NCBI RefSeq assembly: GCF_029689925.1
Contig: NZ_CP121445.1
Location: 5,006,501-5,070,500, forward strand
Length of the DNA: 64,000 nucleotides
Source of the DNA: Anaerocolumna sp. AGMB13025
Lineage (GTDB): Bacteria > Bacillota > Clostridia > Lachnospirales > Lachnospiraceae
Direction: 5' to 3'
The notes under the pieces were generated by a model. The model was not told where the DNA came from. It saw only the letters and a list, made by a program, of their open reading frames with translations, and searched no databases. Both the position numbers and the translations under genes were made by a program. Below are positions 43,572-53,604 of this stretch, piece after piece. The first letter of the stretch is position 1; each line of letters begins with the position of its first letter.

Positions 43572-44459
43572 ATGCGTGATTATCATATATTCAGCGACTC
43601 GTCCTGCGATACACCGGAAGAATTGCTTCGAGAGCATAATATAACCTTAGTACCATTTTATGTGACCTTTGATCAGGAAAATTACTATAAAGAAAATATA
43701 GAAATTACAAATCAAAAATTCTACGATATCCTCATGAATGAGAAGGTATTTCCTAAAACTTCCCTTCCTTCCGTCCAGGATTATATCAATTACTTTGAAC
43801 CAGCTATTTTAGATAACAAAGATATCTTATGTCTTTGCTTAACACTGAAATTCAGCGGTTCTTATCAATCGGCAGTGAATGCCAAGGCGATTTTGGAAGA
43901 GAAATACCCTGAGGCAAAAATTCACATTATTGACTCCATACAGGCAACTGCCGGTCAGGGAATACTCTTAATTCAGGCTGCCTATATGAGAGAAGCGGGA
44001 TTAACCCTTCAGGAAGCGGTGGACCGGATTAATGAGATTAAACCCACTGCAAGAATTATGTTTACCGTTGATACCTTGGAATACCTGGCAAAAGGCGGAC
44101 GGATTGGCAAAGTAACCTCTCTTGCCGGTACCATGTTAAATCTAAAACCAATGATTCAGCTTAAGGATGCCGAATTAATTCCCTATTCTAACGTAAGGGG
44201 CAGAAAAAAAGCATTACAGAAAGCCATCGATATGACAGAGGAATATTTTATCGAGACCGGTGAGAAATACGAGGATTACGATTTCTGCCTTGCCAATGCC
44301 TCTACCTTGGAAGATATTGCCTTTGTCCAAACCCAGCTTGAGGAGTTGATTGGTCGTAAGTTAACCTATCCCGTATTTCAAATCGGGGTTACGATTGGTA
44401 CTTATACCGGTCCGGGTGCTGTTGGTATCTGCTTTGTTAAAAAATTCAACGTAAAATAA
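43572..44459 (+). CDS. DegV family fatty-acid-binding protein
   Basis: 295 residues from the ATG at 43572, which has AAGGAGAG 5 nt upstream. The open frame begins 40 codons earlier, across the promoter, and is rejected. DegV (FakB-like) proteins bind a fatty acid for FakA kinase. Visible are FSDSSCDTPEELL at the N-terminus, LPSVQDYINYF, the lipid-head loop CLTLKFSGSYQSA, VDTLEYLAKGGRIGK, and the C-terminal IGTYTGPGAVGI. The likely role is exogenous fatty-acid activation or storage. No fakA is nearby. Confidence 0.92.
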   Translation: MRDYHIFSDSSCDTPEELLREHNITLVPFYVTFDQENYYKENIEITNQKFYDILMNEKVFPKTSLPSVQDYINYFEPAILDNKDILCLCLTLKFSGSYQSAVNAKAILEEKYPEAKIHIIDSIQATAGQGILLIQAAYMREAGLTLQEAVDRINEIKPTARIMFTVDTLEYLAKGGRIGKVTSLAGTMLNLKPMIQLKDAELIPYSNVRGRKKALQKAIDMTEEYFIETGEKYEDYDFCLANASTLEDIAFVQTQLEELIGRKLTYPVFQIGVTIGTYTGPGAVGICFVKKFNVK

Positions 44460-44511
44460 TGACACTTGCTTTTTAAATATTCTAAAACAGGGAAGTTTAA
44501 GGAGGGGTAAC

Positions 44512-45147
44512 ATGACGCCGAAGCAACTATATTATGAGAATTTAGCTGACAGCTTAATCGAGAAGTTTAATTTGAGAGGAATAGAGGGTTATTACTGCGA
44601 TAATGCAGAGGATGCTCTTATTATGGCAAAAAGATTTCTTACTCCCGGCTGCTCTATCTCCTGGGGGGGCTCTGTGACTTTGGAGGAAATTGGATTAATC
44701 ACAGAACTTAAAACTTCTGATTATATCTTGTATGACCGGTTATCCGCTAAGACACCGGAAGAAAAAGAAGCGATGTATAGTAAAATCGTAACTACGGATT
44801 ATTTTTTCATGAGTTCTAATGCCATCACTTTGGATGGACAGTTAGTTAATATAGATGCCGGTGGAAACCGTGTTGCCTGTCTGATCGCAGGACCTAAGAA
44901 TGTCATTATTATAGCGGGTATGAATAAAATTGTAACAGATGTTAATACTGGAATCGAGCGGGTCCATAATATGGCTGCTCCCCCTAATATCACAAGACTA
45001 GGTCTTAAGACTCCCTGTGCCGAGCTTGGCAGATGCGCTAATTGCTTAACGGAGGATTGTATCTGCTGTGAAATTGTTATAACCAGAAAATCAAAAATCC
45101 CAGGACGTATTAAAGTAATCCTGGTGGGTGAAGAATTGGGATATTAA
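44512..45147 (+). CDS. LUD-domain protein (LutC/YkgG-like, lactate utilisation family)
   Basis: 211 residues of the LUD (DUF162) fold. Markers are SISWGGSVTLEEIGL, YDRLSAKTPEEKEAMY, SSNAITLDGQLVNIDAGGNRVA and AGMNKIV. The Cys-rich segment CAELGRCANCLTEDCICC near the C-terminus suggests a metal or iron-sulfur site, as in the clostridial subgroup. True LutC works with LutA and LutB, which are absent here, so lactate oxidation is not shown. GGAGGGG precedes the ATG. The small membrane peptide gene follows after 35 bp and may share the transcript. Confidence 0.88.
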   Translation: MTPKQLYYENLADSLIEKFNLRGIEGYYCDNAEDALIMAKRFLTPGCSISWGGSVTLEEIGLITELKTSDYILYDRLSAKTPEEKEAMYSKIVTTDYFFMSSNAITLDGQLVNIDAGGNRVACLIAGPKNVIIIAGMNKIVTDVNTGIERVHNMAAPPNITRLGLKTPCAELGRCANCLTEDCICCEIVITRKSKIPGRIKVILVGEELGY

Positions 45148-45182
45148 TAAAATACATAGGACGAATAAAGGAGGTAAGGTAT

Positions 45183-45335
45183 ATGTGTAAGTGTAATCAT
45201 AATGTACCCGCATCAACCGGATCTGTTCAGGTTGATGTAACGAAAATTGTAAAATATGTTTGTATTGCAGGAGTATTAATTGTAACGGTTATCTTTTCTA
45301 CCAGATGTATCAGCAGTATTCTAAACAGAAAATAG
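45183..45335 (+). CDS. 50-residue Cys-containing membrane peptide, unknown
   Basis: The frame ATG at 45183 to TAG at 45335 encodes 50 residues, preceded by AAAGGAGG 8 nt before the ATG, one of the best ribosome sites in the window. The N-terminus has MCKCNHNV, a short polar stretch and then one hydrophobic helix (YVCIAGVLIVTVIFS) followed by TRCISSILNRK. The pattern fits a single-pass membrane peptide with four cysteines. It follows the LUD gene by 35 bp and is closed by a strong terminator at 45361-45397. I do not recognise a family. Confidence 0.7.
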   Translation: MCKCNHNVPASTGSVQVDVTKIVKYVCIAGVLIVTVIFSTRCISSILNRK

Positions 45336-45360
45336 CAAACAATAACATAGTAATAATTAA

Positions 45361-45397
45361 AAATGACCCGTTTCAATTCCGAAACTGGGTCATTTTT
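45361..45397 (+). terminator. Rho-independent terminator after small peptide gene
   Basis: AAATGACCC pairs with GGGTCATTT, with inner TTTC/GAAA pairs and a one-base bulge, then a T run (CATTTTTAT). It ends the LUD-peptide transcript. Confidence 0.85.
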
Positions 45398-45545
45398 ATA
45401 TCTTTATTAGAAAACTGTTTTTTTATATTTATGGTTTAAAATTTATAAATGCTATTTCTCGATTTTAAAATTATTGTATATTAATTAATCACAAAGATTG
45501 TTCATTCATACAATGGATATTTATTAAGACAAAGTATTAATTAAT

Positions 45546-45615
45546 AGTACAAAGGATATTTATTAGTACAAAGGATTATTTATTAGTACAAAGGATATTT
45601 ATTAGTACAAAGGAT
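45546..45615. repeat. 19-20 bp tandem repeats seeded in the glyA tail
   Basis: AGTACAAAGGAT occurs at 45546, 45565, 45585 and 45604, joined by ATTTATT-like spacers. The last copy is the glyA C-terminus itself (minus strand TATCCTTTGTACTAA, Tyr-Pro-Leu-Tyr-stop). Degenerate copies may extend to about 45510. Confidence 0.85.
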
Positions 45616-46840
45616 ACTTATTGGTTAGTGTTTTCACCAATTCCATAGCTTTTGTTTTATTAGCATCTACATCTTCAATCAGCATGGCAATCGCTTCCGC
45701 AATTACGTCCATGTCTGAGGTATCCATTCCTCTGGTGGTAACTGCCGGTGTTCCTAAACGGATACCGCTGGTTACAAAAGGGGATGCAGGGTCATTGGGA
45801 ACGGTGTTCTTGTTGCAGGTAATATTCGCTGCATCTAAAAGCTTCTCCGTTTCCTTACCGGTAACTCCTTTATTCTGAAGATCTACTAACATTAAGTGAT
45901 TGTCTGTTCCCCCAGATACAATGTTAAATCCTCTCTTGATCAATCCACTGCTCAGAGCCTGGGCATTATCAACCACTCTGCCGGCATAGGTTTTGAATTC
46001 CGGCTCCAAAGCTTCCTTAAAGCAGACTGCTTTCGCCGCAATCACATGCATTAAAGGTCCGCCCTGAATACCTGGGAAAATAGCTTTATTTAACTTATAT
46101 TCCTCTGCAAATTCGGCACTTGATAAAATCATACCGCCTCTTGGTCCTCTTAAGGTCTTATGGGTAGTAGTGGTAGTTACATGCGCATATGGAATAGGAC
46201 TTTCATGATACCCGGTTGCAACCAGTCCTGCAATATGGGCCATGTCTACCATTAAAAAAGCACCAACTTCATCAGCAATTTCCCTGAATATCTTAAAATC
46301 TATCTTTCTGGCATATGCACTGGCACCGGCTACAATTAACTTCGGCTTACATTCCAGCGCAAGCTTTCTGACTTCATCATAGTCAATGAAGCCTTGTTCA
46401 TTTACACCATAAGGTACGATATTATAATAGCTTCCGGACATATTAACCGGACTTCCATGGGTTAAGTGACCGCCGTGAGCCAGATTCATCCCCATAACTG
46501 TTTCACCTGGTTTAACCAGGGCGAAAAATACTGCCATATTCGCCTGAGCTCCGGAATGGGGCTGTACGTTGGCATAAGTACATCCAAATAACTGCTGTGC
46601 TCTGGTAATCGCCAGGTTCTCCGCAATATCTACGAATTCACAGCCTCCATAATATCTTTTTCCCGGATAACCTTCTGCATATTTATTCGTAAGAGGACTT
46701 CCCATAGCCGCCATTACCGCTTTACTTACAAAGTTCTCAGAAGCAATTAATTCAATATGATCGTTTTGTCTTCCTATTTCTTTCTGCATTGCCTCAGCAA
46801 GCTCAGGATCAAATACTTTAATCTCTTCAAATGAATACAT
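45602..46840 (-). CDS. glyA: Serine hydroxymethyltransferase
   Basis: 412 residues, normal length. The PLP enzyme interconverts serine and glycine with tetrahydrofolate. Visible are NDHIELIASENFVSKAV, NKYAEGYPGKRYYGGCE, VDMAHIAGLVATGYH and the PLP Lys in TTTTTHKTLRGPRGG. GIRLGTPAVTTRGM lies near the end. AACGGAGG precedes the ATG. The stop codon lies inside the last unit of a tandem repeat. It is a single-gene unit with a 700-bp gap upstream. Confidence 0.97.
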   Translation of the reverse strand: MYSFEEIKVFDPELAEAMQKEIGRQNDHIELIASENFVSKAVMAAMGSPLTNKYAEGYPGKRYYGGCEFVDIAENLAITRAQQLFGCTYANVQPHSGAQANMAVFFALVKPGETVMGMNLAHGGHLTHGSPVNMSGSYYNIVPYGVNEQGFIDYDEVRKLALECKPKLIVAGASAYARKIDFKIFREIADEVGAFLMVDMAHIAGLVATGYHESPIPYAHVTTTTTHKTLRGPRGGMILSSAEFAEEYKLNKAIFPGIQGGPLMHVIAAKAVCFKEALEPEFKTYAGRVVDNAQALSSGLIKRGFNIVSGGTDNHLMLVDLQNKGVTGKETEKLLDAANITCNKNTVPNDPASPFVTSGIRLGTPAVTTRGMDTSDMDVIAEAIAMLIEDVDANKTKAMELVKTLTNKYPLY

Positions 46841-47548
46841 TTTCTTACCTCCGTTGACATTTTAACTGTAGTATATCACAAAATGTATAATAATAAAAGT
46901 TATATTCCTGTTCTTCACTGATAAGTTATGCTAATAAAGCAAATAAAGTTTCATTTTCTCTCTATTTCAACGCTTTGCTCCCGTGCTTCTCGTCCACTCT
47001 TATCTTCTAATCCTATTACAGCTTCACTTCCTGCCGTTTCCTCTGCTTTTACCATCATGCAGACTTGTGTTATTGTGATTTTGGTAATGCAAGGGGTCAG
47101 AGATCTATTAAGACATAAGAAATTTACAACCACGTTTTAATAATCGAATATTTCAATATGGCTATCAAATCTTTCTCTTAAAAGCTATTCTGGTAAATCC
47201 ATTTATAAAAGACCTGCCTCACATTCAGGTTTAATACTTTAGTCCGAGTTCTTTTCTCTTCGTTATAAAGCAGTTTACCGTATCAGCGGCAGGTTTTCTG
47301 ATGACAAATTGCATTCAGCCCCTTTATGATAATTGCTGTCTATACCAATATCAGTATAGTACAACAAATATATAAAGGGGCTGAATTATTAATTATACAA
47401 AGTGACCACGGTAAAAAAGTTAACTTACATATGATATAATCCTAATAATATACTGTAACCTGCTCCAAAAATATAATTAAGAAATGAATGCAAGGATACT
47501 GGTATTTTATATTTTACTATGTTTTACACAACTTAAGATTCTGTATTC
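46841..47548. other. 708-bp gap between glyA and gltD with long inverted repeat
   Basis: No credible gene; the small frames here lack ribosome sites. The notable element is a perfect 15-bp inverted repeat (47313-47327 with 47372-47386; arm ATTCAGCCCCTTTAT). It surrounds a 44-nt loop with an inner CTATAC / GTATAG stem. It lies about 160 nt beyond the gltD stop and has no T tract. The glyA promoter must lie near 46850-46900 but is not clear. Confidence 0.6.
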
Positions 47549-49036
47549 CTACTCCAAATTCGTATATCCCATCAAATGTTCATCCACAGCCATAGCTGCT
47601 TCACGGCCTTCTCTGATTGCCCAGACTACCAGGGACTGACCTCTGTGCATGTCTCCGGTTACGAATATATTCTCCGCACTGGTCTGATATTTACCTTCTT
47701 CGGTCTGAACATTGGTTCTTGCATTTAATTCAACCCCAAAGGCCTTGGCTACGTAATTCTCAGTTCCTAAGAAACCGGCTGCAATCAGTACTAAATCTAC
47801 GTCGATTTCATATTCGCTGCCAGGAACTTCATCCATTTGATATCTCTTGGTATCTTCATGGTATTTGCTCTCTAGTTTTACGATTTTAGCTTTTATTACA
47901 TTACCATCTTTATCCGCAAGGAATTCCTTAACGGTTGACTGATATACTCTTGGATCGTTTCCAAATACTGCAATGGCTTCTTCCTGGCCATAATCAGTTT
48001 TGCTGATTTTGGGCCATTCCGGCCAGGGATTGTCTTCGCTTCTGGTATCCGGAAGTTTTGGCATCATCTCTACTTGAACAACAGATTTAGCTCCCTGTCT
48101 TACGGAAGTTCCCACACAGTCATTACCGGTATCACCACCACCGATTACAAGGACATTCTTATCCTTGGCACTGACACAGGCTTTGTCTGCAAACTTAGAA
48201 TCTAAGAGGCTCTTGGTAACTCCTTTTAAGAAATCTACTGCAAAGTAAACACCCTTAGAATCTCTTCCGGGTACTTTGATATCTCTTGGATTGGAAGCGC
48301 CGCAGGCTAAGATGATACGGTCAAATTCTTTTTTGATTTTGGACGCATTATAGCTCTTGCCAACATCGGCTTCTGTTACAAAGTTTACACCTTCCTGTTT
48401 CATAAGGTCTATTTTGCGGTCAATGATATGCTTTTCCAATTTCATATTCGGAATACCATACATTAAAAGACCACCGACACGGTCGGAGCGTTCAAATACG
48501 GTAACTAAATGTCCCCGTTTATTTAACTGGTCAGCAGCTGCAAGACCAGAAGGTCCGGAGCCGATGACAGCAACCTTTTTACCGGTTCTTACCTTAGGAG
48601 GTACTGCTTTTATATAACCTGCCGCATAACCATTCTCGATAATTCCCAATTCATTTTCTTTAATGGCAACCGGATTGGTTGCAACATTACAGGTACAGGC
48701 CGGTTCACAGGGAGCTGGACATACCCTACCTGTAAATTCCGGAAAATTATTGGTTTTAAACAGACGGTTTAAAGCCTCCTGCATATTTCCGTTATATATT
48801 AAGTCATTCCATTCGGGAATTAAGTTATTAAGGGGACAACCAGAAGTCATTCCTCCGATTATTATACCAGACTGGCAAAACGGTACACCGCAGTCCATAC
48901 ATCTGGCACCCTGTATTTTACGTTCCTCTTTTGATAATGGAATATGGAATTCATCAAAATTCTTAATTCTATCCTTCGGCTTTACAGCACGGCTTACTTT
49001 TCTCTCATAATCCATAAATCCTGTTGGTTTTCCCAT
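47549..49036 (-). CDS. gltD: Glutamate synthase small subunit
   Basis: 495 residues. The N-terminal iron-sulfur region has CMDCGVPFCQSG, CPLNNLIPEWNDL and CPAPCEPACTCN. The FAD motif is GSGPSGLAAADQL and the NADPH motif is GGGDTGNDCVGT. The C-terminal TGDMHRGQSLVVWAIREGR is typical. It passes electrons from NADPH to GltB for glutamate formation. It lies 11 nt downstream of gltB, so they form an operon. The ATG has an AGGAGG site overlapping the end of gltB. Confidence 0.97.
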   Translation of the reverse strand: MGKPTGFMDYERKVSRAVKPKDRIKNFDEFHIPLSKEERKIQGARCMDCGVPFCQSGIIIGGMTSGCPLNNLIPEWNDLIYNGNMQEALNRLFKTNNFPEFTGRVCPAPCEPACTCNVATNPVAIKENELGIIENGYAAGYIKAVPPKVRTGKKVAVIGSGPSGLAAADQLNKRGHLVTVFERSDRVGGLLMYGIPNMKLEKHIIDRKIDLMKQEGVNFVTEADVGKSYNASKIKKEFDRIILACGASNPRDIKVPGRDSKGVYFAVDFLKGVTKSLLDSKFADKACVSAKDKNVLVIGGGDTGNDCVGTSVRQGAKSVVQVEMMPKLPDTRSEDNPWPEWPKISKTDYGQEEAIAVFGNDPRVYQSTVKEFLADKDGNVIKAKIVKLESKYHEDTKRYQMDEVPGSEYEIDVDLVLIAAGFLGTENYVAKAFGVELNARTNVQTEEGKYQTSAENIFVTGDMHRGQSLVVWAIREGREAAMAVDEHLMGYTNLE

Positions 49037-49047
49037 ATCGTACCTCC

Positions 49048-52000
49048 TTAGCCTCTGGTGTTAGCAAAGAATGCTTCAATCTGTGCCTGTTCACTGCTTA
49101 ACCCTTTTTCTTCCATCTGGACAATGGTTAACAGCATACGTCTGTAATCATGTGGTATAATCTTTTTAAACTTAGGCAGATAATCCCCGAAGTGTTCCAG
49201 AATTTCTTTACCCTTAGCAGAGCCTGTATTCTTTACATGATCTTCAATCATACTCTTTAATTCAAGCACATCATATTTTTCAGTTACAGCTTCCATGGAA
49301 ACCAATTCTTTATTTAACTTCTTATATAAATCCGTATCCTGATCCAGGACATAAGCGATACCACCGCTCATACCAGCCGCAAAGTTTTTACCGGTTCTTC
49401 CAAGTACCACAACACGTCCACCGGTCATATATTCACAGCCATGATCGCCAACACCTTCTACTACTGCGGTAGCACCGGAATTACGTACACAGAAGCGTTC
49501 ACCTGCAACACCGTTAATATATACTTTACCGCTGGTAGCGCCATAAAGTGCAACATTACCGATAATGATGTTATCTTCTGCCGCAAACTTGCTGCCTTTT
49601 GGAGGGGAAACTATTAGTTTACCACCTGACAAACCTTTTCCGAAGTAGTCATTGCTGTCACCGCTTAAGCTAAGAGTAAGTCCCTTTGGTATAAAGGCAC
49701 CAAAACTCTGTCCGCCGCTGCCGCTGCATTTTACGACGTAGGTATCTTCCTCCAGGGAAGTTCCATGAGCTTTTGTAATTTCAGAACCTAAGATAGTACC
49801 AAAGGCTCTGTCTATATTGGTTACCTCGACCTCGATGGTTTTTGATTGTTTACTTCCAATGGCTGCCTTTAATTTCTTAAGAAGTACTCGTTCGTCAATG
49901 GTCTTCTCCAGCTCAAAATCATAAACCTGTTTTGGATCAAAGCGGTTTTCTGTAGAATCAATAAAAGGATTGTTCAAAATTCTGGATAAATCAATTCTAC
50001 CGGCTCTGCCGTTAGCAGCTTCTTTTTTAACCTTTAATAAATCGGAGCGGCCAACTAACTGGTCAAGTGTCTTAATGCCAAGTTTCGCCATATATTCGCG
50101 TAGTTCCTGTGCAATAAAGTGCATGAAGTTAACTACATATTCCGGTTTACCTTTAAAATTCTTGCGAAGTTCCGGGTTCTGGGTTGCAACACCCACAGGA
50201 CAGGTATCCAGATTACATACCCTCATCATAACGCATCCCATGGTAACCAGCGGAGCAGTAGCAAAACCAAATTCCTCTGCACCTAAAAGTGCTGCAATTA
50301 ATACATCACGGCCGGTCATGAGCTTTCCGTCTGTTTCAATTACTACTTTATTTCGTAAACCATTCATAATTAAAGTCTGATGAGTTTCGGCAAGACCTAA
50401 TTCCCAAGGCAGACCGGCGTTATGGATGGAGTTACGTGGAGCCGCACCGGTTCCGCCGTCAAAACCAGAAATCAGGATTACACCGGCACCGGCTTTTGCA
50501 ACACCGGCGGCAACTGTACCAACACCTGCTTCGGATACTAACTTAACGGAAATTCTTGCGTCTTTATTGGAATTCTTTAAATCATATATTAACTGGGCCA
50601 AATCCTCGATGGAATAGATATCATGGTGAGGAGGCGGGGAAATTAAGCCTACACCAGGGGTTGAGTGTCTGGTTTTCGCTACCCAGGGATATACTTTTCC
50701 AGCCGGCAGCTGTCCGCCTTCACCGGGTTTTGCTCCCTGTGCCATCTTGATTTGGATTTCTTTTGCACTTACCAGGTACTGGGAAGTAACACCGAATCTT
50801 CCGGAGGCAACCTGCTTGATTGCGGAACAGCGGTTTAAGCCGTCCTTGCCAAGGGTTAAACGTTCCAGACTTTCTCCGCCTTCACCACTGTTTGATTTAC
50901 CGCCTAACTGGTTCATGGCAAGAGCTAAGGTTTCATGGGCTTCCTGAGATATGGAGCCGTAGGACATGGCACCGGTTTTAAATCTTTTAACAATAGAATC
51001 TACGCTTTCTACTTCGTCAATGGAGATTCCTTTTTCGGGATATTCAAATTCTAAAAGCCCTCTTAGATTAATGCCCTCTTCTTCTGCTTCAATGAATTTG
51101 GTATATTCCTTAAAGGCAGCATAATCTCCGGTACGAGCCGCCTTCTGAAGCATATGGATAGTCTTTGGATTATATAAATGCTCGTCTTTTCCGCTTCTTA
51201 ACTTATGGCTTCCGCTATTATCAAGGGTCAGGTCCACATTCAGTCCAAGAGGATCAAAAGCCTTGGTATGCAGATCATCCACCTGTTTCTCGATATCTTT
51301 AATGTTGATACCACCGATGCGGCTTACGGTATCCGTAAAGTACTTATCTACTACCTCACCACTGATACCAATGGCTTCAAAAATTTTGGAGCCCTGATAG
51401 GACTGTATGGTGGAAATACCCATCTTTGAGGCAATCTTTACAATACCTTTTAAGATTGCTTTATTATAATCGTTAACTGCCGCATAATAATCTTTATCTA
51501 ACATATTGCTGTTAATTAACTGCTTTATGCTTTCCTGTGCCAGATAAGGATTAACCGCACAGGCGCCGTAGCCTAAAAGAGTTGCAAAGTGGTGTACTTC
51601 CCTTGGTTCTGCACTTTCTAAAATCATGGCAACTGCTGTTCTTTTCTTGGTTCTTACCAGATGCTGCTGCATGGCAGATACTGCTAAAAGAGAAGGGATA
51701 GCAACATGATTCTCATCCACACCGCGGTCGGACAGGATTAATATATTGGCACCTTCCTTATAAGCACGGTCAGCTTCCACAAAGATGTGGTCAATGGCAC
51801 GTTCTAAGGAAGTGTTTTTATAATAGGTAATCGGAATTGTTTCTACTTTAAAACCAGATATCTTCATGGACTTAATCTTTAACAGGTCCGTACTGGTTAA
51901 AATCGGGTTATGGATTTTTAGTACCTTACAGTTTTCCGCACATTCTTCCAGCAGATTGCCGTCTTCTCCGATATAAACATCCGTTGAAGTAACAATTTCC

Positions 52001-53604
52001 TCACGGATTGCATCAATGGGAGGATTGGTTACCTGTGCAAATAGCTGCTTAAAGTATCCAAATAGTGGCGGATTATTCTTAGACAGAATCGGAAGCGGAC
52101 TGTCAACACCCATGGCTTCTACCGGTTCCGCACCTGTTTTTGCCATAGGCAGGATACTGGTTCTGTAATCCTCATAGGTATACCCAAAAGCCTTCTGAAG
52201 CTTAGCTCTTTCCTCATCATCATATTCCCAAACCTTTTTATTAGGGATATGAAGGTCCTTTAACTTCACTAAATTGCTGTCAAGCCATTCACCGTAAGGA
52301 CTGCGTTTTGCATAACTGTTCTTTAAATCTTCGTCATCGATTAAACAGCCCTTTACCGTATCCACTAAAAGCATCTTACCGGGACGAAGTCTTTCCTTTT
52401 TCACGATTTTTTCAGCCGGTATCTCTAAAACACCAACTTCTGAGGAAAGGATTACGTGGTCATCATCGGTAATATAGTAACGGGAAGGTCTTAAACCATT
52501 ACGGTCAAGTACGGCTCCCATAATATCTCCATCACTGAAAAGAATAGAGGCCGGACCATCCCAGGGTTCCATCATAGTTGCATAGTACTGGTAGAAATCC
52601 CGTTTCTCGGGACTTATATTCTGATCGTTACTCCAGGGTTCTGGAATGGTAATCATAACTGCAAGAGGAAGTTCCATACCACTCATGATTAAAAACTCCA
52701 ATGCATTGTCAAGCATGGCAGAGTCTGAACCTTCTGTATTGACTACAGGGAGTACTTTATGTAACTCGCCCTGTAAATATTTGGATTCCATGGTTTCTTC
52801 CCTTGCCAGCATTTTATCCACATTACCACGGATGGTATTGATTTCTCCGTTATGCACGATTAAACGATTGGGGTGGGCTCTATGCCAGCTTGGATTGGTA
52901 TTGGTACTGAAACGGGAATGGACAATAGCAATGGCTGATTCAAAATTCTCATCCTGCAAATCTATGAAAAACATCCGAAGCTGCTTTACCAAAAACATTC
53001 CTTTATATACTATAGTACGGCTTGATAACGAAACAACATATGTGTTATCATTGCTCTGCTCAAAGGTTCTTCTTGCGATATATAACTTACGGTCGAACTC
53101 CAGTCCTTTTTTTATGCCGGAAGGACGTTTCACAAACCCCTGCATAATGTATGGCATGCATTCCACTGCTTTATGTCCCAGAATTTCCTGACTGATGGGT
53201 ACTTTTCTCCAGCCCAGGAATTCCATACCTTCTTTTTCAACAATAATCTCAAACATTTTTTTTGCTTGATTTCTCATTAATTCGTCTTGTGGAAAGAAGA
53301 ACATGCCGATACCATAATCTCTTTCTCCGCCAAGTGGAATATTCAGGGCTTCTGCTTCTTTTGAAAAGAACTTGTGAGATATTTGTAACAGAATACCAAC
53401 ACCGTCACCTGTCTTCCCTTCCGCATCCTTACCTGCACGATGTTCCAGATTTTCAACAATCTTCAGTGCGTTTGCTACTGTTTCATGCGTTTTAACACCC
53501 TTAATGTTAACAATAGCACCAATACCACAGTTATCATGTTCAAATCTGGGATCATACAAGCCCTGTTTAACACGCTTCGTTTCTTCTAAACTATGTTTGT
53601 TCAT
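49048..53604 (-). CDS. gltB: Glutamate synthase large subunit
   Basis: 1518 residues from the ATG at 53604. A GTG two codons earlier is in frame, but AGAGG fits the ATG better. The class II glutaminase begins at Cys26 (HDNCGIGAIV) after a short propeptide. The central and FMN-binding synthase domains follow, with LISPPPHHDIYSIEDLAQLI and GFDGGTGAAPRNS. The 3Fe-4S cluster cysteines are in CVMMRVCNLDTCPVGVATQ. The C-terminal GXGXG beta-helix has MTGGRVVVLGRTGKNFAAGMSGG. It makes two glutamates from glutamine and 2-oxoglutarate with GltD. A terminator-like hairpin lies 100 nt upstream. Confidence 0.98.
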   Translation of the reverse strand: MNKHSLEETKRVKQGLYDPRFEHDNCGIGAIVNIKGVKTHETVANALKIVENLEHRAGKDAEGKTGDGVGILLQISHKFFSKEAEALNIPLGGERDYGIGMFFFPQDELMRNQAKKMFEIIVEKEGMEFLGWRKVPISQEILGHKAVECMPYIMQGFVKRPSGIKKGLEFDRKLYIARRTFEQSNDNTYVVSLSSRTIVYKGMFLVKQLRMFFIDLQDENFESAIAIVHSRFSTNTNPSWHRAHPNRLIVHNGEINTIRGNVDKMLAREETMESKYLQGELHKVLPVVNTEGSDSAMLDNALEFLIMSGMELPLAVMITIPEPWSNDQNISPEKRDFYQYYATMMEPWDGPASILFSDGDIMGAVLDRNGLRPSRYYITDDDHVILSSEVGVLEIPAEKIVKKERLRPGKMLLVDTVKGCLIDDEDLKNSYAKRSPYGEWLDSNLVKLKDLHIPNKKVWEYDDEERAKLQKAFGYTYEDYRTSILPMAKTGAEPVEAMGVDSPLPILSKNNPPLFGYFKQLFAQVTNPPIDAIREEIVTSTDVYIGEDGNLLEECAENCKVLKIHNPILTSTDLLKIKSMKISGFKVETIPITYYKNTSLERAIDHIFVEADRAYKEGANILILSDRGVDENHVAIPSLLAVSAMQQHLVRTKKRTAVAMILESAEPREVHHFATLLGYGACAVNPYLAQESIKQLINSNMLDKDYYAAVNDYNKAILKGIVKIASKMGISTIQSYQGSKIFEAIGISGEVVDKYFTDTVSRIGGINIKDIEKQVDDLHTKAFDPLGLNVDLTLDNSGSHKLRSGKDEHLYNPKTIHMLQKAARTGDYAAFKEYTKFIEAEEEGINLRGLLEFEYPEKGISIDEVESVDSIVKRFKTGAMSYGSISQEAHETLALAMNQLGGKSNSGEGGESLERLTLGKDGLNRCSAIKQVASGRFGVTSQYLVSAKEIQIKMAQGAKPGEGGQLPAGKVYPWVAKTRHSTPGVGLISPPPHHDIYSIEDLAQLIYDLKNSNKDARISVKLVSEAGVGTVAAGVAKAGAGVILISGFDGGTGAAPRNSIHNAGLPWELGLAETHQTLIMNGLRNKVVIETDGKLMTGRDVLIAALLGAEEFGFATAPLVTMGCVMMRVCNLDTCPVGVATQNPELRKNFKGKPEYVVNFMHFIAQELREYMAKLGIKTLDQLVGRSDLLKVKKEAANGRAGRIDLSRILNNPFIDSTENRFDPKQVYDFELEKTIDERVLLKKLKAAIGSKQSKTIEVEVTNIDRAFGTILGSEITKAHGTSLEEDTYVVKCSGSGGQSFGAFIPKGLTLSLSGDSNDYFGKGLSGGKLIVSPPKGSKFAAEDNIIIGNVALYGATSGKVYINGVAGERFCVRNSGATAVVEGVGDHGCEYMTGGRVVVLGRTGKNFAAGMSGGIAYVLDQDTDLYKKLNKELVSMEAVTEKYDVLELKSMIEDHVKNTGSAKGKEILEHFGDYLPKFKKIIPHDYRRMLLTIVQMEEKGLSSEQAQIEAFFANTRG

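Noticed and set aside
46928..47140. Overlapping small frames on both strands between glyA and gltD
   Set aside because: No ribosome sites and no recognisable protein features. Two mutually overlapping frames of similar length suggest chance.
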